NCBI RefSeq assembly: GCF_004363095.1
Contig: NZ_SNYO01000004.1
Span: 537,638-601,637 of the forward strand
Reading direction: 5' to 3'
Length of the DNA stretch: 64,000 nt
DNA from: Actinomycetospora succinea
Lineage (GTDB): Bacteria; Actinomycetota; Actinomycetes; Mycobacteriales; Pseudonocardiaceae
Shown: positions 31,273 through 39,631 of the stretch, in pieces
Numbering within the stretch: position 1 is the stretch's first letter
Layout: each line of letters starts with the position of its first letter
Notes under the pieces: model-generated
What the model saw: only the letters and a program-made list of their open reading frames with translations
The model's database searches: none
What the model was told of the DNA's origin: nothing
Program-made: the position numbers and the translations under genes

Positions 31273-33003
31273 TCAGTCGGCCTCGAGGAGAGCGGTCGGG
31301 ACGTCGACGAGGCGGCTGCGGACGTACTCGCCGAGGCCCTTGGCCTGCGGGTCCGGGCGCACCGACGACGCCACGCCGTCGCCGAGGATCCCGTGCACGA
31401 CGACGTTGAGGGCGCGCAGGTTCGGCAGCGCGTGGATGTCGATCGCGAGGTCCGCCGCTTCGGGGCCGAGGAGCTCGCGGGCGCGCTCGACGGTCAGGAA
31501 CGCGCGCAGCCAGGCGTACGACGCGTCGGTCCGCGTCCAGAGCCCGATGTTGGCGTCGCCGCCCTTGTCGCCCGAGCGCGCGCCGACGACGCGACCCAGC
31601 GGGACGCGCGCCGCGGGGCCCTCCGGCGGGGCGGCGGGCTCGGACACCGCCGACACCGCCCCGTCGGACGTCGTCGCCGGGTCGGCGACCGTCCGGCGGG
31701 TGCCGTCGGGCAGGACCACGGTGTGGGTCACCGCGGTGCGCGGCACGGCGGCGGGGCGGTAGACGCCGAACGCCGACTCGCTGCTGGGCGGGGTCGTGGT
31801 GTGGAAGCCGGCGTACCCGCCCAGCGCGAGCTCCATCGTCGCGTTGGAGAACGAGCGCCCGACGACGCGCGGATCCGGGTCCTTCACGGTGACGCGCAGG
31901 TGCGCGGTGGCCTCGGCGTTGCTCGCGGCGTCGGGGTGGTCGAAGCGCAGGAGGCGCACGTCGACCTCGGCGAAGCGGTCGCGGCCGCCGAGCACGTCGA
32001 AGAGCAGCGACTCGGCGAGCTCCGCCTTCGCCTCGATGTCGAGGCCGGTCAGGACGAGGGTCATCGTGTTGCGGTAGCCGCCCGCGTCGTTGAGCGCGAC
32101 CTTGAGCGTCGGCGGCGGCGCCGACCCGCGCACACCGCTGATGCGCACGCGGTGCTCGCCGTCCTCGGACAGCGCGACGGTGTCGAAGTGGGTCGTGCAG
32201 TCGGGGCCGAGGTAGGCGGGCGCGGCGATCTCGTAGAGCAGCTGGGCGGTGACGGTGCCGACCGAGACCAGCCCGCCGGTGCCGGGGTGCTTGGTGATCA
32301 CCGACGACCCGTCGGCCTCCACCTCGGCGATCGGGAACCCGGGGTAGCGCCGGTCGGTGATCTCGTCGAGGAAGGCGTAGTTGCCGCCGGTGGCCTGCGG
32401 GCCGCACTCGATGACGTGGCCCGCGACGACGGCGCCCGCCAGGGCATCGAAGTCCGAACGGTCCCAGCCGTGCCACCACGCCGCCGGGCCGACGACGAGC
32501 GACGCGTCCGTCACGCGCCCCGTGACGACGACGTCCGCCCCCGCGGCCAGGGCCTCGGCGATGCCCCAGCCACCGAGGTACGCGTTGGCCGACACCGGCT
32601 TGCCCGCGACAGGGGGCGTGATCTCCTCCAGCGCGCCGCGCAGGTCGTCGCCCTCGACGTACGCGACCTTCGCGCCGGTCCCGAGCTCCTCGACGGCCGC
32701 CGCGAGCCCGGCCGGGTTGAGCCCGCCCGCGTTGGCGACGACCTTGACCCCGCGGGCGACGCAGTCGCCGAGGACGTCGCGCATCTGGGTCAGGAACGTC
32801 TTCGCGTACCCGGCCTCGGGGTCCTTGGCCTGCGCCTTCGCCAGGATGAGCATGGTCAGCTCGGCGAGGTAGTCCCCGCAGAGCACGTCGAGCTCTGTTC
32901 CACCGTCCCGGCCGCCGTCGAGCATCTCCCGCGCCGCGTTCAACCGGTCGCCGTAGAAGCCCGAGATGTTCCCGATCCGCACAGCGCGCCTCACCGTGCT
33001 CAC
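31273..33003 (-). CDS. AtuA-like (DUF1446) acyclic terpene utilization family protein
   Basis: A 576-residue protein. The N-terminal DUF1446/AtuA domain starts V-R-I-G-N-I-S-G-F-Y-G-D-R and has V-L-C-G-D-Y-L-A-E-L-T-M, V-V-A-N-A-G-G-L-N-P and V-V-V-T-G-R-V-T-D-A-S-L. The C-terminal ~100 residues (R-S-G-D-K-G-G-D-A-N-I-G) form the small ferredoxin-fold domain seen in AtuA relatives. In Pseudomonas, atuA belongs to the citronellol/geraniol pathway, but its biochemical role is unresolved. Start GTG overlaps the TIGR03084 stop and has GGGGAGGAAG upstream. It is the last gene of the minus-strand acyl-CoA operon. Family call is firm; the terpene substrate is inferred. Confidence 0.88.
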   Translation of the reverse strand: MSTVRRAVRIGNISGFYGDRLNAAREMLDGGRDGGTELDVLCGDYLAELTMLILAKAQAKDPEAGYAKTFLTQMRDVLGDCVARGVKVVANAGGLNPAGLAAAVEELGTGAKVAYVEGDDLRGALEEITPPVAGKPVSANAYLGGWGIAEALAAGADVVVTGRVTDASLVVGPAAWWHGWDRSDFDALAGAVVAGHVIECGPQATGGNYAFLDEITDRRYPGFPIAEVEADGSSVITKHPGTGGLVSVGTVTAQLLYEIAAPAYLGPDCTTHFDTVALSEDGEHRVRISGVRGSAPPPTLKVALNDAGGYRNTMTLVLTGLDIEAKAELAESLLFDVLGGRDRFAEVDVRLLRFDHPDAASNAEATAHLRVTVKDPDPRVVGRSFSNATMELALGGYAGFHTTTPPSSESAFGVYRPAAVPRTAVTHTVVLPDGTRRTVADPATTSDGAVSAVSEPAAPPEGPAARVPLGRVVGARSGDKGGDANIGLWTRTDASYAWLRAFLTVERARELLGPEAADLAIDIHALPNLRALNVVVHGILGDGVASSVRPDPQAKGLGEYVRSRLVDVPTALLEAD

Positions 33004-33785
33004 AGCGGCTTCCTCCCCGTCCCCGCCGTGCCAGCGAACGCCTGCCCGATCTCGGTCCACTCCCGGGCCGCGTCGCCCACCACCGTCAGCGCGAGGTCGT
33101 CGCGGTGCCGGCGCTGCGTGATGAGCAGCGCGAAGTCCAGCGCCGACCCGCTGATCCGGTCGGCGGCGTCCTCCGGCCCCCACGCCCACGACGACCCGTC
33201 CGGCGCGACCAGCTCGACGCGGACCGGGACCGACGGCATCTCCCGCCCGTTCGCGAGGTAGCTGTAGGCGCGCGCCCCGACCCCGATGTGCGCGACGTGG
33301 CGCAGGCGGGGCGACGGCTCGGGGACAACGCCGACCGTGTCGTACACGTCCTGCCCGTGCGCCCAGGTCTCCATGATCCGCGCGGTCAGCGACGACGCCG
33401 CGCTCATCGCGGGCCCGAACCACGGCACGCGCAGCGACGGGTCCAGGCCGCGGAACCCGGCGACCAGGCGGGCGCGGGCGTCGTCGAACCACGCCAGCAT
33501 CTCCGCCCCCGACAGGTCGCGGAACCGCGCGCAGACGGTGTCCGGGTCGACCCCGCCGTCGGCGTCCATCTCCGCCTTCTCGGCGGCGAACGCCTCGGGG
33601 TCGGTCGCCGAGCGCAGGGTGACGTCGTCGAAGTACGCGAGGTGCGAGACCTGGTCGGCGATCGTCCACCCGACCGCCGGGGTGGGCAGCCGCCACTGCT
33701 CCTCGGAGAGCCCGGCCAGCACCGCGCGCAGCTCGGCGGACTCGGCCGCCAGGTCGTCGCACAGCGCCGCCATCGACACCGGCAT
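33000..33785 (-). CDS. TIGR03084 family metal-binding protein
   Basis: A 261-residue protein of the DinB/mycothiol-dependent maleylpyruvate-isomerase-like superfamily, subfamily TIGR03084. Markers are L-P-T-P-A-V-G-W-T-I-A-D-Q-V-S-H-L-A-Y-F near residue 33 (first His ligand) and M-E-T-W-A-H-G-Q-D-V near 140 (second His region). It may use mycothiol or a divalent metal, but no reaction is known. It sits between the enoyl-CoA hydratase (4 bp) and the AtuA-like gene (4-bp overlap). That position suggests it helps process or detoxify an acyl intermediate. Confidence 0.85.
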   Translation of the reverse strand: MPVSMAALCDDLAAESAELRAVLAGLSEEQWRLPTPAVGWTIADQVSHLAYFDDVTLRSATDPEAFAAEKAEMDADGGVDPDTVCARFRDLSGAEMLAWFDDARARLVAGFRGLDPSLRVPWFGPAMSAASSLTARIMETWAHGQDVYDTVGVVPEPSPRLRHVAHIGVGARAYSYLANGREMPSVPVRVELVAPDGSSWAWGPEDAADRISGSALDFALLITQRRHRDDLALTVVGDAAREWTEIGQAFAGTAGTGRKPL

Positions 33786-33789
33786 CGCG

Positions 33790-34548
33790 CTACCTCCCCG
33801 TCCAGACCGGCGTGCGCTTGTCGCGGAACGCCGCCGGCCCCTCCTGGGCGTCGGCCGACCGGTACACCGGCGCCCAGATCTCCTCCGCCCGGGCGTAGGC
33901 CTCGTCGCGATCGTGCTCGGCCGACAGGTACGCCGTGCGCTTGGCCGCCCGCACCGACAGCGGCGCGTTGGCCGCGATGCGCGCGGCCAGCTCCTGGGTG
34001 CGCGCGCGCAGCTCGGCGGCCGGCACGACGTGGTTGACCAGCCCCACCTCGCGGGCCCGGGCCGCGTCGACCGGGTCGCCGGTCAGCAGGATCTCCAGCG
34101 CCACCCGCGGCGGCACCAGCCACGACAGCGGCGCCGCCCACGGGGAGCCCCGTCCGACCTTCACCTCCGACACCGCGAACCGCGCGTGCTCGGCGGCGAC
34201 GACGAGGTCGCACTGCTGGGCGAGCAGGAAGCCGCCGGCGTAGGCGACGCCGTTGACGGCGGCGATCGTCGGCTTCTCGATCTCGATGTTGCGCCCGAAC
34301 TGCGGCAGGAAGTCCGGCGGCGGGACCTCCAGCGAGGTCTCGGCCATCTCCTTGAGGTCGCCGCCCGCGCAGAACGCCTTGTCGCCGGCGCCGGTGAGGA
34401 CGAGGACCGCGGCGGAGTCGTCGGCGGCGAACCGGCGCGCGCCCTCCCAGAGGCCGTCGCGCACCTCCTTGCTCAGCGCGTTGCGGGCCTCCGGGCGGTC
34501 GATCGTCAGCCAGGCGACGCCGTCGACGACGTCGTACGTCACGCTCAC
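33790..34548 (-). CDS. Enoyl-CoA hydratase/isomerase family protein
   Basis: A 252-residue crotonase-fold enzyme that should hydrate the unsaturated acyl-CoA formed in this pathway. The oxyanion-hole motifs are C-A-G-G-D-L-K-E-M near residue 60 and Y-A-G-G-F-L-L near 105. One catalytic Glu region reads F-A-V-S-E-V-K-V-G-R-G; the equivalents of E144/E164 of mammalian hydratase are not both obvious, so isomerase or isohexenyl-glutaconyl-CoA hydratase (AtuE)-like activity is possible. GTG start overlaps the ligase stop (GTGA). It is the fifth gene after the carboxylase in a tightly coupled operon. Confidence 0.88.
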   Translation of the reverse strand: MSVTYDVVDGVAWLTIDRPEARNALSKEVRDGLWEGARRFAADDSAAVLVLTGAGDKAFCAGGDLKEMAETSLEVPPPDFLPQFGRNIEIEKPTIAAVNGVAYAGGFLLAQQCDLVVAAEHARFAVSEVKVGRGSPWAAPLSWLVPPRVALEILLTGDPVDAARAREVGLVNHVVPAAELRARTQELAARIAANAPLSVRAAKRTAYLSAEHDRDEAYARAEEIWAPVYRSADAQEGPAAFRDKRTPVWTGR

Positions 34549-36053
34549 GGGAAGATCCTCCGCAGCTCGGGCCGGTTGAGCTTGCCGCTGCCGGTGCGGG
34601 GCAGGGCCTCGACGATCTCGATCCGACGGGGGCGGTGCATCCCGCGCAGGTCCGGGTGCACCCGGCACCACTCGTCCAGCGCCGCCACCGTCACCCCGGG
34701 CCGGCTGGGCACCACGACCGCGGTCACCTGCTCGACCCAGCGCTCGTGCGCCGTGCCGATCACGGCCACCTCGGCGAGGTCGGGGTGGCCCGCCAGGTGC
34801 TCCTCGACCATCTGCGGGAACACGTTCTCGCCGCCGGAGACGATCATGTCGTCGATGCGGTCGACGTAGTAGAGATAGCCGTCGGCGTCGCGGGAGATCA
34901 GGTCGCCGGTGCGGAACCAAAGGCGCCCCTCGTCGTCGACGGCCCACTTCTCGGCTGCCTCGAGGTGCCAGTAGCCCGGCGTCACCGCGTCGCCGTGCAC
35001 ACACAGCTCGCCGACGCCGGGGTCGCCGGGCACCAGGTCGGGGGATCCGTCGACGGGCACCAGCCGCGTCGCCACGATGTGGTCGAGCGGGCGCCCCATC
35101 GAGTCCGGCCGCCGGGGCTCGCCGGGGTGGTAGGTGACGACGAGGCCGTTCTGCTCGGTCTGCCCGTAGATCTCCGTGCCGGGGATGCCGGTGCCGTTCT
35201 CGAGCCGCTCGATGGCCGCGGTCGGGGTGCGGGAGCCGCCGAACATGCAGAACCGGAAGGAGTCCAGCCGCACCGGCTCGCGGGCCGTGCGGTTGCCGAC
35301 GTCGATCATCATCGTCGAGATCAGCCCGCCGATCGTCGGGCGGAGGCGCTGGGCGATGTCGAGCCACACCTCGACGTCCCACCGGGGCATCAGCGTGATC
35401 TGCCCGCCGCGCAGCAGCAGCGGCACCGACGCGAGCTGCAGGCCGCCGACGTGGAACATCGGCATGCAGTTGAGGACGTGGTCGTCGCCCGTGATGCCGT
35501 AGAACTCGATGGTGCCCTCGGCCTCGGCGAGCACGTTGCGGTGCGTCTGCCGCACGCCCTTGGGCACGCCGGTCGAGCCCGAGGTGTACATGATCAGCGC
35601 GTCGTCGCCGTCGAGGCGGGGGACGACCGCCTCGGTCGGGTCGTGGGCCGCGAGGGCCTCCGCGAAGTCGGCACCCGTCGTCAGCAGCTGCGGCGTCGCG
35701 CCCTCGAGCACCGTCTCGAGGCGCTCGACGTCGCCGGGCGGGAGCACGAGGACCCGCGCGCCGGAGTCGGTGACGGCGTGGCGCAGCGGCGCGTCGGGGA
35801 AGAGATAGTTCAGGGGCACCCCGACGGCGCCGGCCTGCCACGCCCCGAGCAGCCCGACGACGTACTCGACGACGTTGGGCAGGAAGAAGCCGACCCGCTC
35901 GCCGGGCGCGATGCCCGCGGCCCGCAGGTACGCGGCGAACCGCCCGGCCCGCTCGGTGAGCTCGGCGTGGGTGAGCTCGAGGTCGTCGAGGCGGACCGCG
36001 ACGTCGTCGGCGTGGTCGGCGGCCGCGCGGCGCAGCAGCACGGAGATGTTCAC
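34545..36053 (-). CDS. Acyl-CoA synthetase (AMP-forming)
   Basis: A 502-residue ANL-superfamily ligase that activates a carboxylic acid to its CoA thioester. The P-loop-like motif is Y-T-S-G-S-T-G-V-P-K-G near residue 165. Further motifs are Y-G-Q-T-E-Q near 305, R-T-G-D-L near 385, and the C-terminal lysine motif T-G-S-G-K-L-N-R. Start is GTG overlapping the carboxylase stop. This operon has a second ligase at its upstream side and a third diverges, so several acids, or sequential products, are probably activated. Substrate cannot be read from sequence. Confidence 0.9.
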   Translation of the reverse strand: MNISVLLRRAAADHADDVAVRLDDLELTHAELTERAGRFAAYLRAAGIAPGERVGFFLPNVVEYVVGLLGAWQAGAVGVPLNYLFPDAPLRHAVTDSGARVLVLPPGDVERLETVLEGATPQLLTTGADFAEALAAHDPTEAVVPRLDGDDALIMYTSGSTGVPKGVRQTHRNVLAEAEGTIEFYGITGDDHVLNCMPMFHVGGLQLASVPLLLRGGQITLMPRWDVEVWLDIAQRLRPTIGGLISTMMIDVGNRTAREPVRLDSFRFCMFGGSRTPTAAIERLENGTGIPGTEIYGQTEQNGLVVTYHPGEPRRPDSMGRPLDHIVATRLVPVDGSPDLVPGDPGVGELCVHGDAVTPGYWHLEAAEKWAVDDEGRLWFRTGDLISRDADGYLYYVDRIDDMIVSGGENVFPQMVEEHLAGHPDLAEVAVIGTAHERWVEQVTAVVVPSRPGVTVAALDEWCRVHPDLRGMHRPRRIEIVEALPRTGSGKLNRPELRRIFP

Positions 36054-38026
36054 GACGCCTCCTCGGCGGTGGACTCGGAGGCGGCTTCCTCGACCACGGC
36101 GAGGACCTGGCGCGTCTCGACCTGGTCGCCCGGCACCACGTGCATCTCGCCGACGACGCCGTCGACGGGCGCCGCGACCGTGTGCTCCATCTTCATCGCC
36201 TCGAGCACGACGAGCGCCGCGCCGGCGCTCACCGCGTCGCCGGTGCTCGCGAGCACCCGCACCACCGTCCCCGGCATCGGCGCGAGCAGCGAGCCGGCGT
36301 GCGCGACGGCGTTGGGGTCGGCGAAGCGGGGGACGTCGGTGAAGGCGCTGGAGCCGTCGGGCCCGTCGACGAACGTGGCGCCCGCGACCCGGTGCACCCG
36401 GTAGGTGCGGCGCACGCCGTCCTGCACCAGCGTCACCTGCCCCGGCGACGCCGACACCAGCGCGACGGGGACCGGCTCGCCGGACACCGTCACGTCGAGC
36501 CGGGACCGCCGCGACGCGTAGGCCACCTCGAGCGTGCGGTCGCCCGCGGTGTACGCGACCGACTGCGGTGACCCGCCGACGTTGCGCCAGCCCGACGGCA
36601 GGCCGCGCAGGACGGGGGCGTCGGCGCGGTGCTCGGCCTGCAGGGCGAGCGCGGCCGCCACCGCCCGCACGGCGTCGCCGTCGTCCGGGTCCGGGCGCTC
36701 GAGGGCGGGGTGGCGGGGCAGGTAGCCGGTGTCGGTGCCGCCGGCGAGGAACTCCTCGTCGCGCAGGATGCCGACGAGCAGGTCGCGGTTGGTGGTGACG
36801 CCGTGGATCTCGGCGCGGGCGAGCGCGCGCGCCAGCGTCCGGGCCGCCTCCGCCCGCGTGGTGCCGTGGGCGATGACCTTGGCGAGCATGGGGTCGTAGT
36901 GCGGTCCGACGACGGAGCCGTCCGTCACCCCGGAGTCCACCCGCACCCCGGGCAGCGCCGGGACCGCGAACCGGTGCAGCGTCCCCGTCGCGGGCAGGTA
37001 CCCGGCGGGCACGTCCTCGGCGTAGAGCCGGACCTCGATCGCGTGCCCGCCGATCCGCGCGCCGGTGACCTCGGGCGGCAGCGGGTGCCCCTCGGCGACC
37101 CGCAGCTGGAGCGCGACGAGGTCCAGGCCCGTGACCAGCTCCGTCACCGGGTGCTCGACCTGCAGCCGGGTGTTGACCTCGAGGAAGAAGAACGCCCCGT
37201 CGCGGTCCAGCACGAACTCGACCGTGCCCGCGCCGGTGTAGCCGATCGCCTTGCCGGCGGCCACGGCGGCCGCGCCGAGCTGCGCGCGCAGCGCCTCGTC
37301 GACCGCCGGCGAGGGGCTCTCCTCGACGATCTTCTGGTAGCGGCGCTGGATGGAGCACTCGCGCTCGAAGAGGTGGACGACCTCGCCGGCCGTGTCGCCG
37401 ACGATCTGCACCTCGACGTGGCGCGGGTCCTCCACGAAGCGCTCGAGGAACACCGTCCCGTCGCCGAACGCCGACGCGGCCTCGCGGCGGGCCCCGTCGA
37501 CGGCGTCCGCGAGCTCGTCGGACGACCGCACGATGCGCATCCCGCGCCCGCCGCCGCCGAACGCGGCCTTGACCAGCACCGGGAAGTCGAGGTCGGTGGG
37601 CAGCGGGGCACCCTCGGGCAGCGTGGCGCCCGGCAGCACCGGCACCCCGGCGGCGTCCATCAGCGCCTTCGCCTCGAGCTTCGAGCCCATCGAGGCGATC
37701 GCGTCCGGGCTCGGCCCCACGAACACCAGCCCCGCCGCCGCGCAGTCCCGCGCGAACCCGGCGTTCTCGGAGAGGAACCCGTACCCCGGGTGCACCGCGT
37801 CGGCGCCGGTGGCCCGGGCCGCCGCGATCACCAGGTCCGCGCGCAGGTAGGTCTCGGACGGCGACGCGCCGGGCAGGCGCACCGCCTCGTCGGCGAGCGC
37901 GACGAACGGGGCGTCGGCGTCCGGGTCGGAGTGGACCGCGACGGTGGCGATGCCCAGCGCGTGGGCGGTGCGCATGACGCGGGTGGCGATCTCGCCGCGG
38001 TTGGCGACCAGAAGCTTCTCGATCAT
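36050..38026 (-). CDS. Acyl-CoA carboxylase alpha subunit (biotin carboxylase plus BCCP)
   Basis: A 658-residue subunit that carboxylates its own biotin with ATP and bicarbonate. Biotin carboxylase domain (about 1-445): A-N-R-G-E-I-A near the start, ATP-grasp G-G-G-G-R-G-M near 160, E-R-E-C-S-I-Q-R-R-Y-Q-K and F-L-E-V-N-T-R-L-Q-V-E-H. A BT-like middle region follows, then the biotinyl domain with E-A-M-K-M-E-H near 610. Domain order matches the alpha subunits of propionyl-, methylcrotonyl- and geranyl-CoA carboxylases. ATG chosen; a GTG 6 nt earlier overlaps the beta-subunit stop. It partners the next gene upstream. Confidence 0.95.
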   Translation of the reverse strand: MIEKLLVANRGEIATRVMRTAHALGIATVAVHSDPDADAPFVALADEAVRLPGASPSETYLRADLVIAAARATGADAVHPGYGFLSENAGFARDCAAAGLVFVGPSPDAIASMGSKLEAKALMDAAGVPVLPGATLPEGAPLPTDLDFPVLVKAAFGGGGRGMRIVRSSDELADAVDGARREAASAFGDGTVFLERFVEDPRHVEVQIVGDTAGEVVHLFERECSIQRRYQKIVEESPSPAVDEALRAQLGAAAVAAGKAIGYTGAGTVEFVLDRDGAFFFLEVNTRLQVEHPVTELVTGLDLVALQLRVAEGHPLPPEVTGARIGGHAIEVRLYAEDVPAGYLPATGTLHRFAVPALPGVRVDSGVTDGSVVGPHYDPMLAKVIAHGTTRAEAARTLARALARAEIHGVTTNRDLLVGILRDEEFLAGGTDTGYLPRHPALERPDPDDGDAVRAVAAALALQAEHRADAPVLRGLPSGWRNVGGSPQSVAYTAGDRTLEVAYASRRSRLDVTVSGEPVPVALVSASPGQVTLVQDGVRRTYRVHRVAGATFVDGPDGSSAFTDVPRFADPNAVAHAGSLLAPMPGTVVRVLASTGDAVSAGAALVVLEAMKMEHTVAAPVDGVVGEMHVVPGDQVETRQVLAVVEEAASESTAEEAS

Positions 38027-38028
38027 GC

Positions 38029-39627
38029 TCACATCCGGAAGACGCCGAAGCCGCGACGGCCCTCGACGGGGTTGGAGTGCACGGCCGAGAGCGACATGCC
38101 GAGCACGGTGCGGGTGTCGCGGGGGTCGACGATGCCGTCGTCGTAGAGCCGCCCGGAGACGAAGAAGCTGTGCGACTCCGCCTCGATCTGCGCCTCGATC
38201 TCCCGGGTGCGCGCGGCGTCGGCCTCCTCGTCGAACGGCTTGCCCTGCGACGACGCCGACGCCCGGCCGACGATCGACATGACGCCCGCGAGCTGCGCGG
38301 CGCCCATCACCGCGAGCTTCGCGCCGGGCCAGGCGAACATCAGCCGCGGGTCGTACGCGCGCCCCGACATGCCGTAGTTGCCGGCGCCGAACGACGACGC
38401 CATGTTGATCGTCAGGTGCGGGACGGCGCTGTTGGTCACCGCGTTGATCATCTTGGCGCCGTCCTTGATGATCCCGCCCTGCTCGTAGTCGGTGCCGACC
38501 ATGTAGCCGGTGGTGTTCTGCAGGAAGACCAGCGGGGTGTCGGTCTGGTTGGCGAGCAGGATGAACTCGCTGGCCTTCTTGGCCTCCTCGCTGAACAGCA
38601 CGCCGCGGTGGTTGGCGAGGACGCCGACCGGAAAGCCGTGGATGCTCGCCCACCCCGTGACCAGCGACGTCCCGTAGAGCGGCTTGTACTCGTCGAACTC
38701 CGAGCCGTCGACGGTGCGGGCCAGCACCTCGCGCGGGTCGAACGGCACCTTCGGGTCCGGCGGGACGAGGCCGAGGATCTCCTCGGGGTCGTAGAGCGGC
38801 TCCGGGGCGTGCGGTGACGGGGCCGGGCCGAGCTTGTGCCAGTGGAACCGGGCGACGATCTCGCGGCCGAGCCGGATGGCGTCGCGCTCGTCGGTGGCGA
38901 AGTGGTCCGAGAGCCCCGAGACGCGGGAATGCATCTCGGCGCCGCCGAGGGACTCGTCGTCGGCGGTCTCGCCGGTCGCCATCTTCACCAGCGGCGGCCC
39001 GCCGAGGAACACCTTGGCCTGGCGGTCGACGAGGACGGCGTAGTCGCACATGCCGGGGACGTAGGCGCCGCCGGCGGTGCTGTTGCCGAAGACCAGCGCG
39101 ATCGTCGGGATCGCCATCGAGGAGAGCTCGGTGAGCTCGTGGAAGATGCGCCCGGCGGGGACGAACAGGTCGGCCTGGGTCGGGAGGTCGGCGCCGCCGG
39201 ACTCCACGAGGTTGATCACGGGCAGGCGGTTGGTCCGCGCGATCTCGAGGGCCCGCAGCGTCTTGCGCAGCGAGTACGGGTTCATCGCCCCGCCGCGCAC
39301 CGTCGGGTCGTGGCCGATGATCAGGCACTCGACCCCGCTGACCACCCCGATCCCCGTCAGCACCGAGGCGCCGACGGTGAAGTCGGTGCCCCACGCCGCG
39401 AGCGGGGAGAGCTCGAGGAACGGCGAGTCCGGGTCGAGCAGCAGCGCGAGGCGCTCGCGGACGGGGAGCTTGCCGCGGTCGCGGTGGCGCGCGACGTAGC
39501 GCTCGCCCCCGCCGGCGACGACGAGCTCGAGCTGCTCGTCGAGCGCGGCGACGAGCTCGAGCTGGGTCTTGCGGTTGCTGACGTAGGTCTCGGAGGTGGT
39601 GTCGAGCATGGAGCGCAGGACGGCCAT
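38029..39627 (-). CDS. Acyl-CoA carboxylase beta subunit (carboxyltransferase)
   Basis: A 532-residue carboxyltransferase that moves CO2 from biotin to an acyl-CoA. It has the two crotonase-like halves: G-G-G-E-R-Y-V-A-R-H-R-D-R-G-K-L near residue 40 and N-L-V-E-S-G-G-A-D-L near 135, then F-L-Q-N-T-T-G-Y-M-V-G near 375 and S-F-G-A-G-N-Y-G-M-S-G-R-A-Y-D-P-R near 415. The 'G-N-Y-G-M-x-G-R-A-Y' signature is shared by methylcrotonyl- and geranyl-CoA carboxylases more than by propionyl-CoA carboxylase. Start ATG lies 4 bp downstream of the ligase stop. It pairs with the alpha subunit just after it. Confidence 0.93.
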   Translation of the reverse strand: MAVLRSMLDTTSETYVSNRKTQLELVAALDEQLELVVAGGGERYVARHRDRGKLPVRERLALLLDPDSPFLELSPLAAWGTDFTVGASVLTGIGVVSGVECLIIGHDPTVRGGAMNPYSLRKTLRALEIARTNRLPVINLVESGGADLPTQADLFVPAGRIFHELTELSSMAIPTIALVFGNSTAGGAYVPGMCDYAVLVDRQAKVFLGGPPLVKMATGETADDESLGGAEMHSRVSGLSDHFATDERDAIRLGREIVARFHWHKLGPAPSPHAPEPLYDPEEILGLVPPDPKVPFDPREVLARTVDGSEFDEYKPLYGTSLVTGWASIHGFPVGVLANHRGVLFSEEAKKASEFILLANQTDTPLVFLQNTTGYMVGTDYEQGGIIKDGAKMINAVTNSAVPHLTINMASSFGAGNYGMSGRAYDPRLMFAWPGAKLAVMGAAQLAGVMSIVGRASASSQGKPFDEEADAARTREIEAQIEAESHSFFVSGRLYDDGIVDPRDTRTVLGMSLSAVHSNPVEGRRGFGVFRM

Positions 39628-39631
39628 CGGG

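Noticed and set aside
34545..39394. Very long readings fusing ligase, carboxylase and transferase genes
   Set aside because: The extensions upstream of the true starts are Arg/Pro/Ala-rich out-of-frame translations of neighbouring genes; stop/start overlaps mark the real borders.
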